Positions 25,255 to 34,386 of a DNA stretch of 64,000 nt are shown in pieces (the stretch's first letter is position 1; every line of letters starts with the position of its first letter). Source of the stretch: Pyrinomonadaceae bacterium. GTDB taxonomy: Bacteria; Acidobacteriota; Blastocatellia; Pyrinomonadales; Pyrinomonadaceae. Below the pieces are notes generated by a model. That model did no database searches and was not told the origin of the DNA. It worked only from the letters and a program-made list of their open reading frames with translations. The translations under genes were made by a program, and so were the position numbers. The stretch is taken from positions 1 through 64,000 of the forward strand of contig JACMJZ010000004.1 of assembly GCA_014380365.1 (NCBI GenBank). The letters are read 5' to 3'.

Positions 25255-26604
25255 TTACGGTCTTAGTCGATTCATTAAACGCGGGAATGGAATGGTTTCT
25301 CTGACATGTTCAATGCCGCACATCCAGGCGGTGCAGCGCTCGATGCCCATGCCGAAGCCCGCGTGCGGAACGCTGCCGTAGCGACGCAGATCGAGATACC
25401 ACTCAAAGGCCTCCTTCGGCAACTGATGCAACGCTATTTGTTCCTCAAGAAACTGAAGCGAGGTCGCTCGTTCGCCGCCGCCGATTACCTCGCCATATCC
25501 TTCGGGCGCCAACACGTCAACTCCCAGAGCCAACTCATTTCTTTCGGGATCTCTGGCCATGTAGAAGGCCTTCACCTCGGCAGGATAGTGATGAACCATT
25601 AGCGGCTTATCGTAGTTTCCGGAAAGATACGTCTCATCGGGCGCACCGAAATCCCCGCCCCACTCAAAACGCGTTTCCATGGCTCCTTCGTCATGACCCT
25701 TGTGCAGGAGCTTAACCGCATCGTCGTAATGCATACGCGGAAACGGCGGCACGATCGCCTCAAGCCTGGCAGGGTCGCGTTCCAGAGTTTTGAGCTCCTC
25801 TGCCCGGCTATCGAGAACGCGCGCCGCGATGTAGGAAAGCATTCTTTCCGAAAGGGTCATTACATCGTCAAGCGTCGCGTAAGCCATCTCAGGCTCAACC
25901 ATCCAAAACTCAGTCAGGTGACGGCGCGTTTTTGATTTCTCCGCGCGAAAGGTGGGACCGAAACAGTAAGCTTTGCCAAACGCCGCAGCCGTAGCTTCGT
26001 TGTAGAGCTGACCCGATTGCGTCAAGTATGCTTTTTCACCATCGAAATAATCCACCTCAAATAGAGTGGACGTGCCCTCGCAGGCTGCCGGCGTGAAGAT
26101 CGGAGAATCGGCAAGCGTGAATCCATCATTGTCCAGAAAATCGCGCACGGCCTTTACCACTGTGTGTCGAACTTTAAGAATCGCATGTTGCCGGCGCGAC
26201 CTTAGCCACAGATGGCGATGATCCATCAAAAACTCGGTGCCGTGCTCTTTCGGGGTGATCGGATAGTCGCGAACTTCATTGAACACTTCAGCCGTTCTCA
26301 GATCGATTTCATAACCACCCGGCGCGCGCTCGTCGGCACGCACGGTTCCGGTTATCGCGAGTGCCGATTCCTGGCCCAGGCCTTTGAGCGCCTCCCACAA
26401 CTCCGGCGCGATCGTGTTCTTGAGCGCCACGCATTGCACGACTCCGGTGCCATCGCGCAGTTGTGGAAAAAGAATCTTGCCGCTGGAACGCAAGTTGTAC
26501 AGCCAGCCCTTAATCGTCACTTCCTGGCCGACGTGTTCGTCGAGTCCACTGATAAATGCACGCGGTGCCGTTAAGGTTCCCAATGATTTTGATTCAGTAG
26601 CCAT
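25255..26604 (-). CDS. asnS: Asparagine--tRNA ligase
   Basis: 449 residues, class IIb aminoacyl-tRNA synthetase. An N-terminal OB-fold anticodon-binding domain ([20 protein letters not shown]) precedes the catalytic core. That core has motif 2 in [20 protein letters not shown] and motif 3 in [23 protein letters not shown] with the RRHLTEF block is typical of AsnRS rather than AspRS. The C-terminus ends RLMNRLRP. The next gene begins 3 bp downstream, and a REP pair lies just upstream, between asnS and amgK. Confidence 0.93.
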   Translation of the reverse strand: MATESKSLGTLTAPRAFISGLDEHVGQEVTIKGWLYNLRSSGKILFPQLRDGTGVVQCVALKNTIAPELWEALKGLGQESALAITGTVRADERAPGGYEIDLRTAEVFNEVRDYPITPKEHGTEFLMDHRHLWLRSRRQHAILKVRHTVVKAVRDFLDNDGFTLADSPIFTPAACEGTSTLFEVDYFDGEKAYLTQSGQLYNEATAAAFGKAYCFGPTFRAEKSKTRRHLTEFWMVEPEMAYATLDDVMTLSERMLSYIAARVLDSRAEELKTLERDPARLEAIVPPFPRMHYDDAVKLLHKGHDEGAMETRFEWGGDFGAPDETYLSGNYDKPLMVHHYPAEVKAFYMARDPERNELALGVDVLAPEGYGEVIGGGERATSLQFLEEQIALHQLPKEAFEWYLDLRRYGSVPHAGFGMGIERCTAWMCGIEHVRETIPFPRLMNRLRP

Positions 26605-26638
26605 TTATGATTCGTGACCCAATTCTAAATTGGAATCG

Positions 26639-26710
26639 GGGCAGTAGCCCGACCGAAGGGAAGGCGTTACAACCGTCTCAAGCGCCCTCCCTCACGGTCG
26701 GGCTACTGCC
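26639..26710. repeat. REP pair (BIME-like) overlapping the end of amgK
   Basis: A REP core with its GTAG tetranucleotide (GCAGTAGCCCGACCG at 26641) faces an inverted core ending GGTCGGGCTACTGCC (to 26710). The inverted core lies within the 3' end of the kinase gene and encodes its last residues. Confidence 0.85.
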
Positions 26711-27847
26711 TACTCGTTCTCGAAGCATTCTGCGCAATGCCGGAAATCTATCCAGCCAGTCAGCAGCCTGAAGCACGATAAGCAAAGTAGGTTCAATAAA
26801 CTTCTCATATGCGTTGCCGCGCCCGCAAACTGCCGTTTGATATGAAAACGTGCCGATAGCTTTCAGACCACGTTGAATTGTCATCAGTCGAAACTCGGTC
26901 GCAATTTCATCCGGGTCCAGCGCCTCCAGGCCCAGCAGCCGGCGCTCTTCCAGCAGGAACAACCTGTAGGCGCGCAACTCCGCGAGCGAGGGAGGTTCCG
27001 CTCGTCGATCCAACAGGAACGAAACCAGGTCGTAGGTGACTGGACCCATGCGCGCATCCTGATGATCGACAATGCGCAGTCGGTTGTCATGATCGACCAT
27101 CAGGTTCGCAGCGTGAAAGTCGCGATGACAGAGAACACGTGGACGTGCGGCAAGTTCCGCCGCCACATCATTAAGCTCCGCCTTGAGTTCCGCGGCCTCC
27201 CCATGGCGCAGAGTTTCGCTTCTGAGACTCGTAAAAAAATGTTCGACAAAGAAGTCCAACTCCCAGGAGAGCTTCGGTTCATCAAAGGCGAGACGACTCG
27301 CGATCGACTGTCGCTCGTAAGCCAACTGAGTAGCATTCTGTATTTGAGCAATCAAGTTTACGGCGCGCTCTTTGTATTGATCGCATTCGTCGACGGGCGC
27401 TGCCTCATAGACCCGAAACAGTTGCCGGTCGCCGAGATCTTCCTGAACAATGATTCCGCTTTGGCCATCTACCGCATATATTTCCGGCACCGGAATGCCG
27501 TTCTCCAAAAAGAGCCGAGTGACATCCAGATACGGATGAAAGTCTGGATCAAACGGTTCCGGGTAAACGGCGGCCACCGCATGTGAGCCTTTGCCGGTCG
27601 GCCATGGAATGCGAAAGTAATTGCGCGTCGAAGCGTCAGGCGTGAGCGGGACGATGAGCTTGCTTTTGACCTCCTGCCCCTCAAGAAATCTGAGGAGCCG
27701 CTCCGGTGCGGAGAGTTCAAAAGCGCTCGTAGTCATCACCTGTTTTGTTGAACTCATCAGGGGCAGAAGCGGACGGCCAATCCTCTGGGGCGTGATGCTT
27801 AGAGAAACCGCCATTTGGATCTTGAACGTGAGCCCGGATTGTATCAT
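26678..27847 (-). CDS. amgK: Sugar kinase of the APH fold, probable AmgK (MurNAc/GlcNAc anomeric kinase)
   Basis: 389 residues. Aminoglycoside-phosphotransferase fold: PDASTRNYFRIPW near the N-terminus, VQEDLGDRQLF, and the catalytic loop VLCHRDFHAANLMVD with IVDHQDARMGPVTYDL. AmgK phosphorylates MurNAc or GlcNAc at C1 and works with MurU in peptidoglycan recycling. The assignment rests on these motifs plus the overlapping murU-like gene (ATGA). The first about 37 residues are not conserved in style; starts at 27757 or 27736 are possible. The last ten residues, GSSPTVREGA, are encoded by a REP element, so the C-terminus has been extended or replaced by repeat DNA. Confidence 0.82.
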   Translation of the reverse strand: MIQSGLTFKIQMAVSLSITPQRIGRPLLPLMSSTKQVMTTSAFELSAPERLLRFLEGQEVKSKLIVPLTPDASTRNYFRIPWPTGKGSHAVAAVYPEPFDPDFHPYLDVTRLFLENGIPVPEIYAVDGQSGIIVQEDLGDRQLFRVYEAAPVDECDQYKERAVNLIAQIQNATQLAYERQSIASRLAFDEPKLSWELDFFVEHFFTSLRSETLRHGEAAELKAELNDVAAELAARPRVLCHRDFHAANLMVDHDNRLRIVDHQDARMGPVTYDLVSFLLDRRAEPPSLAELRAYRLFLLEERRLLGLEALDPDEIATEFRLMTIQRGLKAIGTFSYQTAVCGRGNAYEKFIEPTLLIVLQAADWLDRFPALRRMLRERVGSSPTVREGA

Positions 27848-28836
27848 TGCGTCAGAGGCACGACAAAATTGTCGCCCCTGACTTCACCCTTGAGCGCCTT
27901 CGCGGGCGGGTCCTTACCCATAACCAGCGAGGCGCGTACGACCACGGCATCCTCAATCACGTCACCCGCTGAAATTCGCACATTGTCCCCAAGCACCGCA
28001 CGCCTCACTTGGGCTCCTGTTTCCACGGTAACGTTGTCCCAGAGTATTGCCTGGCTCACTTCTGATTCCGGGGAGATCACGCATCCGGCGCCCGCGGTCA
28101 CCATTTGGCCCCTCTCGGCCAGGAGTTGAAGGCTGATATCGAGGTATCGTTTCAGTGTCGAGAGCTCATGCCAGCTTTCATGATTTCCGGCCGCCACATG
28201 CACGGCGATGCGCTCACCCTGGGCGATTGCCTGAGGATAAACTTCGGTCGTGGTGTGAGAAAAGACGCCTCGAGGGATGTAGTCGAAGATTCGCGGCTCA
28301 AGCAGTTGAATGCCGGTAAACATCAGTGGAACCTCTAATGGGTCAGCCGGTTCTTCCTGACTAGCCATACGGCCAAATCCCTGCAGTAAGCCGTCGGCAG
28401 TATTCACGACGGTAAAGCGCTCACGGGCGACGTTAGGCATGAGCACGAGTGTGGCGAGGGCTTCACGGCGGCGATGCGTTTCAAGAGCGGCGTGCAGATC
28501 GATGTTAGTAATAATCTTTCCGTTGACGACGACGAAAGTATCACCACCGAGCAGCGCGCGGGCGTTATCCATCGCGCCGCTCGTGCCCAGGATTACCGGC
28601 TCTTCGACATAGTGCAGCTTTACGCCAAACCGGCTGCCGTCTCCCAAGGCACTCCGCACAGACTCAGGTCGGTGATGAAGGTTGACCACTATCTGATCGC
28701 AACCATTCCGCGCCAGATATTCGGCGACATAGCCGACAAGCGGCTTCCCCAAAATTGGAATCGCTGGCTTTGTTCGATCTTCTGTCAACGGCCACAAGCG
28801 TGTGCCGTAGCCGGCGGAGAGAATCATTGCATGCAT
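27844..28836 (-). CDS. murU: Nucleotidyltransferase, probable MurU (MurNAc-1-P uridylyltransferase)
   Basis: 330 residues. The pyrophosphorylase signature AMILSAGYGTRLWPLTEDRTKP with the KP lysine, a DFxxxNGDIxT-like element (here VVVNGKIITNIDL) and a short left-handed beta-helix tail (TVETGAQVRRAVLGDNVRI). It is longer than Pseudomonas MurU (about 220 residues), so GDP-mannose or glucose-1-phosphate nucleotidyl transfer is an alternative. The 4-bp overlap with an AmgK-like kinase, and nagZ 2.7 kb away on the other strand, favour cell-wall sugar salvage through UDP-MurNAc. Confidence 0.78.
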   Translation of the reverse strand: MHAMILSAGYGTRLWPLTEDRTKPAIPILGKPLVGYVAEYLARNGCDQIVVNLHHRPESVRSALGDGSRFGVKLHYVEEPVILGTSGAMDNARALLGGDTFVVVNGKIITNIDLHAALETHRRREALATLVLMPNVARERFTVVNTADGLLQGFGRMASQEEPADPLEVPLMFTGIQLLEPRIFDYIPRGVFSHTTTEVYPQAIAQGERIAVHVAAGNHESWHELSTLKRYLDISLQLLAERGQMVTAGAGCVISPESEVSQAILWDNVTVETGAQVRRAVLGDNVRISAGDVIEDAVVVRASLVMGKDPPAKALKGEVRGDNFVVPLTQ

Positions 28837-28916
28837 GCAGACATTCTATTCGCGTGATTGATCAACCGCCAACGCGCCTGAACCCGAGGCGGAAAGTTGT
28901 CCAAGGTGCAAGCAGA

Positions 28917-29030
28917 GATTTTCCATTTCTCATTTTTCATTTCTCATTTGCCATCGCCGGCATTCATCACGCCTGGAGAGCAATGGAAAATTAGAACTGA
29001 TAAATGGAAAATGTGCTCTGGATTTGTGTG
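28917..29030. repeat. Inverted repeat of TTTCATTTCTCAT motifs
   Basis: The left arm iterates ATTTTCCATTTCTCATTTTT; the right arm holds AATGGAAAATTAGAACTGAT followed by AATGGAAAAT. It lies in the 229-bp gap between the helix-rich protein gene and murU, on the 3' side of the former. The pairing is less perfect than in the other families. Confidence 0.6.
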
Positions 29031-29065
29031 TGGTGCTGGCTCTTCGCGCCTGGCTTCGCTAATCG

Positions 29066-29665
29066 CTAGGAGGCTTTGGAGGCGTCGCGGATCATGAGGT
29101 CGAACGTGCCGGGCGCGGTTTTTCGGAACCGGGTGTTGCGATTGAGTGAAACAGCGACGCTGATGGTTGGGTTTTGTCCAGTAAATCTAAAACCGCCTTC
29201 GAGTAGCCGGTTGTAAATCTCATTAACGTGGAGCGCCCCACCCTCTTCACGCAGCAACATAGTGACCGCCTGCGGGATGGTTCGGTCCATGAAGCGGTCG
29301 CTGACAGCTTCGATATTCGAACGAATCGCCGGAATCTCCTGGCGCCTGTCTTCTGCCGAGAACGGCCTGGAGATTTGCGGGGACGCCTGTCGCATGGCGG
29401 CCTCAAGTTCCGCATCGGAGGGCAGACCAGCCGAAAGGCCGCTGACTGAAAGATTGCTGGAATTCAACACAGAGGAGAGCATGCGGTAAATCGCCGCCTC
29501 GGTTTGGCTCGCCAGGGTGTCCATCTCGGCGAGTTCGGCGCGCACCGCGTCTGCTTCCGCCTCAAGCTCCCGCAAGCGCGCTCCCAAGTGCATGCGAGCC
29601 GCGCGAGATTGCCGCAGGCTTTGCTCCAGGCGCGAGAGAAGGTTGTCGCTGGGTCGGTCCATCAT
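29066..29665 (-). CDS. Coiled-coil protein with C-terminal winged-helix (HARE-like) domain
   Basis: About 199 residues from the ATG at 29665; a frame to 29701 is open. The N-terminal half is a coiled coil (about residues 12-60, LGARLRELEAEADAVRAELA). After a polar linker, the C-terminal 75 residues read AVTMLLREEGGALHVNEIYN, RLLEGGFRFTG and TRFRKTAPGTFDL. That is the pattern of a HARE/HB1-type winged-helix domain found in DNA- or RNA-associated proteins. Likely a DNA-binding or nucleoid protein that dimerises by its coiled coil; target unknown. Confidence 0.68.
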   Translation of the reverse strand: MMDRPSDNLLSRLEQSLRQSRAARMHLGARLRELEAEADAVRAELAEMDTLASQTEAAIYRMLSSVLNSSNLSVSGLSAGLPSDAELEAAMRQASPQISRPFSAEDRRQEIPAIRSNIEAVSDRFMDRTIPQAVTMLLREEGGALHVNEIYNRLLEGGFRFTGQNPTISVAVSLNRNTRFRKTAPGTFDLMIRDASKAS

Positions 29666-29716
29666 CTTGGGAATCTTAAAGGGATTTGGGATTTTGCACA
29701 ATCCCCTTGCGAATTC

Positions 29717-29797
29717 GGGGCAGTGGCCCGACCGTCAGGGAGGGCTCAGTCGCTTGCAATGTCTGAGGGAGCCCTCCCTGACGGTCGGGCTTCTGCT
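29717..29797. repeat. REP pair (BIME-like) between polyprenyl synthetase and the next gene
   Basis: GGGGCAGTGGCCCGACCGTC (from 29717) and an inverted core ending GACGGTCGGGCTTCTGC (to 29797). It begins 16 bp beyond the stop codon of the polyprenyl synthetase gene on the transcript. Confidence 0.88.
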
Positions 29798-29812
29798 TGG
29801 CCAGGAACTGCG

Positions 29813-30832
29813 CTACCGATCGCGGTCGAGAACGTAGGTTGGTATCGCTCGTAACGATTCGCAATGTTCCGACTGCGGTAAGGTATCCAGGGCAGATCGG
29901 GCCGCCGCGGCGTATTCGTCCGCTCGAGTGCGGGCCCGCTCAAGCGCGCCGACCCGACCCACGCCCTCAAGCAACTCCCGGCGCGAGACACTTTCGTAGC
30001 CCTGCTCCGTGATTACCGTCTGTACCATCTCTCGCGTGGCAGGGTCACTCGCCATCAGGTAAATCAAAGGCAGGGTGACTTTACCTCCCAGGAGATCAAC
30101 GCCGGCTCCCTTCCCTAACATATCGTCAGTGGACGTGAAGTCGAGCAGATCGTCAGTGAGTTGAAACGCCGTTCCTAGATTCATGCCGTAGTCCGCCAGA
30201 GCTCTCTGTTCAGCTTCACTTGCCCCGCCGAGTATGGCGCCCACTTCGCAACAGGCGCTAAACAAATAAGCCGTCTTGCGCTGAATAATGTCGAGATACT
30301 GCTCCTCGTAAAGGTCCGTTCGTCCCAGCGTCGTTAACTGGAGCAACTCACCCTCGGTCATCTTACGCGTGACCCGCGTCAGGATGTCGAGAATCGACAA
30401 CGATCGTTCAGCCAGACTGGTCTCGAAAGCCGACATGTAAAGCCAGTCGCCCATTAACACCGCGGTCTCGTTGCCGTAAAGCGCATTCACCGTCGGACGA
30501 TTTCGCCGCGTGTCAGCGCTATCGATGATGTCGTCGTGGACGAGGGTAGCTGTGTGAAGAAACTCCATCACTGTCGCCATGCGAATCGAGTTGTAACGCG
30601 AACCATCACCGCCGACCGCGTAGTTCGAGAGTATCGTCAGCGCCGGCCGCACACGCTTCCCACCCGATGCCCGCAGATAGTCTCCCAGGTACTCGATGAC
30701 CTGGACATTTGAACGCGCCTGCCGAGCAAACTCCTCTTCGACGAGTTTCAGCTCGGGCGAGATCAAACCAAAGATGCGCGTCGCCGCCAGCTTCGCATCT
30801 TCGAGTACCGCGCTCTGTTCCGTTGCTTGCAT
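29813..30832 (-). CDS. Long-chain polyprenyl diphosphate synthase
   Basis: 339 residues, all-helical trans-prenyltransferase. The first aspartate-rich motif is LVHDDIIDSADTRR and the second is QLTDDLLDFTSTDD, followed by GKGAGVDLLGGKVTLPLI. Such enzymes (IspB/HepT/SdsA types) extend farnesyl diphosphate with isopentenyl units to make quinone side chains. Small residues before the first Asp motif (MEFLHTATLVHDD) fit a long-chain product. It starts 1 bp after the yajQ stop codon, so the two are co-transcribed. Confidence 0.92.
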   Translation of the reverse strand: MQATEQSAVLEDAKLAATRIFGLISPELKLVEEEFARQARSNVQVIEYLGDYLRASGGKRVRPALTILSNYAVGGDGSRYNSIRMATVMEFLHTATLVHDDIIDSADTRRNRPTVNALYGNETAVLMGDWLYMSAFETSLAERSLSILDILTRVTRKMTEGELLQLTTLGRTDLYEEQYLDIIQRKTAYLFSACCEVGAILGGASEAEQRALADYGMNLGTAFQLTDDLLDFTSTDDMLGKGAGVDLLGGKVTLPLIYLMASDPATREMVQTVITEQGYESVSRRELLEGVGRVGALERARTRADEYAAAARSALDTLPQSEHCESLRAIPTYVLDRDR

Positions 30833-30833
30833 T

Positions 30834-31331
30834 CTAATTGGTTCGGTAGTTTGAGAACTGCATGTGAATACCGAAGTCTTTAGCTTTAAGTTTGGCGATA
30901 ATATCCTGGAGCGTGTCGCGGTCTTTACCGGAGACGCGCACCACGTCTCCCTGAATAGACGCCTGCACTTTCGCCTTCGAGTCTTTAATAAACTTCACAA
31001 CTTCCTTGGCTTTGTCCTGAGGAATACCCTGCTGAATTTGAACCCGCTGCCTTACTGTGCCGCCGCCTGCAGGATCAACATCCCCATAACTCAAAGCCTT
31101 CAGCGGCACACCTCGACGAACCAACTTCTGCTGAAAAATGTCGTTCATGTTTCGCAGCTTGGTTTCGTCCTCGGCAGTCAACACCAGTTCCTGGGCCTCC
31201 ATGGCCACGGTGGCCGCACTGCCTTTGAAATCGAACCTTTGACGGACTTCCTTGATCGTCTGATTGATCGCGTTCGTCATTTCAGCGCGATCAACTTCAG
31301 ATACGATGTCAAACGAATTCTGCTGGGCCAT
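30834..31331 (-). CDS. yajQ: YajQ-family nucleotide-binding protein
   Basis: 165 residues of two ferredoxin-like domains. N-terminal SFDIVSEVDRAEMTNAINQT, the RFDFKGS motif, and the C-terminal GKDRDTLQDIIAKLKAKDFG and QFSNYR are characteristic. In Xanthomonas and Pseudomonas, YajQ-like proteins bind cyclic di-GMP and act with transcription factors. The window also encodes a large HD-GYP/GGDEF protein, but no direct link is shown. Confidence 0.93.
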   Translation of the reverse strand: MAQQNSFDIVSEVDRAEMTNAINQTIKEVRQRFDFKGSAATVAMEAQELVLTAEDETKLRNMNDIFQQKLVRRGVPLKALSYGDVDPAGGGTVRQRVQIQQGIPQDKAKEVVKFIKDSKAKVQASIQGDVVRVSGKDRDTLQDIIAKLKAKDFGIHMQFSNYRTN

Positions 31332-31429
31332 TACGGTGTTGTGTTCCTAATCGAGCTGGGTTTTTGGGTTTGCTTAACGTGTCTGAGGATAACATCAATC
31401 TGTCGGCATGTGAAAGTTGTCGCTTGACT

Positions 31430-31479
31430 GTGGCACGCGCATCCTGCGCGTGACTTACGGGCAGGATGCCCGTGCTACT
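31430..31479. repeat. Family C inverted repeat (TGGCACGCGCATCCTGCGCG type)
   Basis: TGTGGCACGCGCATCCTGCG is followed by an inverted ACGGGCAGGATGCCCGTGCT. Relatives occur at 54518-54566 and 59590-59692, and a fragment near 42352. It lies in the divergent gap between yajQ and nagZ. Confidence 0.8.
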
Positions 31480-31602
31480 TGGGTGGTCACAAGCTTTTGA
31501 TTGGCTGCTGCCGGAGATGTATCTTATAGTAAAACCGTTATTTCATCTCCAAGGGGAAGATCATTCAGCGTCGCTGCCCGCGCAGTTCGCCATCAAGTAA
31601 AA

Positions 31603-32754
31603 ATGCCATCGGAGTCTCTTCAGTCGCTGTCCCTCGAACAACAAATAGGACAGCTCTTCTACATCGGTCTTGCCGGACCCGAACTCGACGCTGAGGCTCG
31701 CGCACTGATTGAGGAAGTGCAGCCGGGCGGGATCATTATCTTCGGACGAAACGTCGAAAGCGCGCACCAGTTGCGTGACCTGATCGATGGCGTGCGGGAA
31801 ATGCTGCCGACGAACCCGCTGATTGGCGTGGATCAGGAGGGCGGGCTCGTCGACCGTCTCCGAAAAATATTTACGCCAATGCCATCGGCGCGCACGATCC
31901 GGCAACACGGCGACTTGGCCGCCGCGCGAGCCCTCGGCAGGATCAGTGGCCAAACCCTGCGGATGCTCGGCTTCAACATGAATTTCGCGCCTGTCATGTC
32001 AATCATGACCGACGAGCGCGATCTACTCTCAAATGGACTTTACTCGCGTTCGTTTGGTCGTTCGCCCGGCGAAGTCTTGGGCTACACAACTGTCTACCTG
32101 CGCGGGTTGCAGGAAACCGGCATTATGGGCTGTTTGAAACACTTCCCCGGCATTGGCGCGGGCGAAGTGGACTCCCACGAAGAGATGCCCATGGTCAGTC
32201 TCTCCCATGATGCGTTGATCGCGCAGGACCTCGCGCCCTACATCGAACTCTTTCAACGCAAGGACGACCGCGTGCGCTGCGTGATGGTCAGCCACGGCGG
32301 TTTTCCAAACATTGACATCATGAAAGGTATGACCGGGGGTTTACTCGAACCGGCGTCGCTGAGCCACAACATCGTTACCAATCTGCTGCGAAACGAACTG
32401 GGTTATCAACATCTCGTCGTTACAGACGACCTGGAAATGGGCGCGATTGCCAAGCATTGCGATATCGAAGCTGCCGTGGTCCGCGCCTTTCTTGCCGGCG
32501 AGGACATGATGCTGATCTGTGCGCGTCCGGAGATTATCCGGCGCGGCTATCAAGGTCTGCTCACCGTCGCGCGTGCCGGCAAACTCCCGAAAGAGCGCCT
32601 GCGGGGATCGCTGAAGCGGATCGCCGCGACCAAGGGGATAGTTAAGCCGCCAACTGCTTTCGATGCCGAGAGGTTTCAGCAGCTCTCCGAAGAAACAAGC
32701 CATCTCAACGAGAAGCTTAATTATAAGTATGGAGATCAATCTAATGCGCTCTAA
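31603..32754 (+). CDS. nagZ: Beta-N-acetylhexosaminidase, NagZ-type (GH3)
   Basis: About 383 residues from the ATG at 31603. GH3 N-terminal domain with LFYIGLAGPELD, GIIIFGRNV, the LIGVDQEGGLVDRLR substrate-binding segment, CLKHFPGIGAGEVDSHEEMP containing the catalytic Asp-His pair, and VVTDDLEMGAIAK with the nucleophile region. NagZ removes GlcNAc from anhydro-muropeptides in the cytoplasm. It has no signal peptide from this start. A longer TTG-initiated frame (31501) lacks support. It overlaps the following lipoprotein gene by 11 bp. Confidence 0.88.
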   Translation: MPSESLQSLSLEQQIGQLFYIGLAGPELDAEARALIEEVQPGGIIIFGRNVESAHQLRDLIDGVREMLPTNPLIGVDQEGGLVDRLRKIFTPMPSARTIRQHGDLAAARALGRISGQTLRMLGFNMNFAPVMSIMTDERDLLSNGLYSRSFGRSPGEVLGYTTVYLRGLQETGIMGCLKHFPGIGAGEVDSHEEMPMVSLSHDALIAQDLAPYIELFQRKDDRVRCVMVSHGGFPNIDIMKGMTGGLLEPASLSHNIVTNLLRNELGYQHLVVTDDLEMGAIAKHCDIEAAVVRAFLAGEDMMLICARPEIIRRGYQGLLTVARAGKLPKERLRGSLKRIAATKGIVKPPTAFDAERFQQLSEETSHLNEKLNYKYGDQSNAL

Positions 32755-34324
32755 GAGACTTGCCTGCTTGTTCGGGACCATTTTTCTGCTGGCGATGCTG
32801 CCGGTCGGTTGCCGGAAGCGGAGCACCGCGTTCGTAGTTGCGCTCGGTGACAACATCCGCACGATTGATCCTATCGGGTCGCCTTCCGTTGACGCGGCCA
32901 GCGAACGCGTGCGCACGTTGATGTTTAATTCACTGGTGAAGAAGAATGCAAAGTTTGACTACGTGGGCGAGTTGGCTGCAAACGTTCAGCAGTCCGCCGA
33001 TGGAACGGTCTTCACGTTTACCCTTCACGACGGTGTGAAGTTTCACGATGGACGGGTGTTAACTTCAGCGGACGCGAAATACACACTCGACCTTGTCTTT
33101 TCCAGCACCTTTGCAAAGTCAGCCAGTTTCTACGAAGGTACCGGCGCCAATCGGAAGAGTTATATAACCAGCGTCGCAGCGCCAGATCCCAAGACTTTGG
33201 TTGTCACTTTAACCAAACCCTGGACGGGACTGCTCAGCAATCTGGTTCCAGTGTCGATCATTCCCAAAGACAGTTACCCAACGCAGAAGGACCATCCGCT
33301 CGGCTCTGGTCCTTTCAAGTTCGTTAGCTACGATGGCTCGCAAGCATTGGACCTCCAGGGAAATCCGGATTACTGGGAAGGCGCTCCCAACATCCAGTCG
33401 CTCCGCGTTCGTGTGATTCCCGACACTAACGCTCTCCAGGCGGAACTGCGATCTGGACGTGTGGATATTGCCCCGCTGCCCACGAGTCTTTCGCCCGATG
33501 CGGTCAAGCTTCTCGGCGAAGATCCTAATCTTCAGGTACTGCAATTCTCCGGATCGAATCTCAATTTGCTTACCATCAACTGCAGCCAGCCCCCGCTTAA
33601 TGACGTCCGCGTCAGACAGGCGTTGGCTTACGCAGTCGATCGCGAAGGACTGATCCGTGACCTGCTGCTGGGCCAGGGGAAGATCGCTCACTCAATCCTT
33701 CCGGAGGAGTCGTGGGCTTACATAACCGGTCAAACCTATTCATTCGATCCAACGAAGGCGAAGATGTTGTTAGACGAAGCAGGACTGAAAGACCCGGACG
33801 GCGATGGGCCACAGATGCGTTTTGCTAAGCCGGTGGTTTTCAAGGCTTCCGGAAGCAGCACGTCAGCCAAGAACTACGCAGGTGTAATTCAAAACTATCT
33901 GAAGAATGTCGGTATTCCGGTGTCAATTGAAACGTCGGAGCTGAATACACTTTTAGACGAATTGCGCCGGGGCAACTTCCAGATCGCTTACGGGCAATGG
34001 GTGGGCGGTAATCAGGATCCCATTTTCTATAAGGATCTCTTTGCCACCGCGGAGATACCGAGCGAGACTCGGGCGGCAAGAAACCGCAGCCGCTATTCCA
34101 ATAAAGAACTCGACGCGCTCCTCGACGAAGCAGTTAATACTTTTGATCGGGAAAAGGCGAGGGTGCTTTACGCGCGCATACAGGAGATCGTGACCCGCGA
34201 TGTCCCGGTGCTGCCGCTTTGGTATCAGGCAAATATAGTCATCGCCAGCAAGCGCGTCGGCAACATCAAGGTTGACGCGAGCGGCGACTGGGGTTTCGTG
34301 CGAACTCTGACAGTGTCCCAGTAG
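32744..34324 (+). CDS. ABC-transporter solute-binding lipoprotein, family 5
   Basis: About 526 residues from the ATG at 32744, which has GGAG 9 bases upstream and leads into a lipoprotein signal (LACLFGTIFLLAMLPVGC). SBP_bac_5 features: TIDPIGSPSVDAASERV, TFTLHDGVKFHDGRVLTSAD, VRQALAYAVDREGLI, and a C-terminal PVLPLWYQANIVIA. Such proteins bind peptides or other oligomers for import. No permease or ATPase follows. The 11-bp overlap with nagZ suggests uptake of wall-derived peptides, though that is inference. Confidence 0.9.
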   Translation: MRSKRLACLFGTIFLLAMLPVGCRKRSTAFVVALGDNIRTIDPIGSPSVDAASERVRTLMFNSLVKKNAKFDYVGELAANVQQSADGTVFTFTLHDGVKFHDGRVLTSADAKYTLDLVFSSTFAKSASFYEGTGANRKSYITSVAAPDPKTLVVTLTKPWTGLLSNLVPVSIIPKDSYPTQKDHPLGSGPFKFVSYDGSQALDLQGNPDYWEGAPNIQSLRVRVIPDTNALQAELRSGRVDIAPLPTSLSPDAVKLLGEDPNLQVLQFSGSNLNLLTINCSQPPLNDVRVRQALAYAVDREGLIRDLLLGQGKIAHSILPEESWAYITGQTYSFDPTKAKMLLDEAGLKDPDGDGPQMRFAKPVVFKASGSSTSAKNYAGVIQNYLKNVGIPVSIETSELNTLLDELRRGNFQIAYGQWVGGNQDPIFYKDLFATAEIPSETRAARNRSRYSNKELDALLDEAVNTFDREKARVLYARIQEIVTRDVPVLPLWYQANIVIASKRVGNIKVDASGDWGFVRTLTVSQ

Positions 34325-34386
34325 GACAGGCATTCCTGCCTGCATGAGCGCCCTTGGCGCGAACAACCGGTGCGCCTCCTGCCAAC

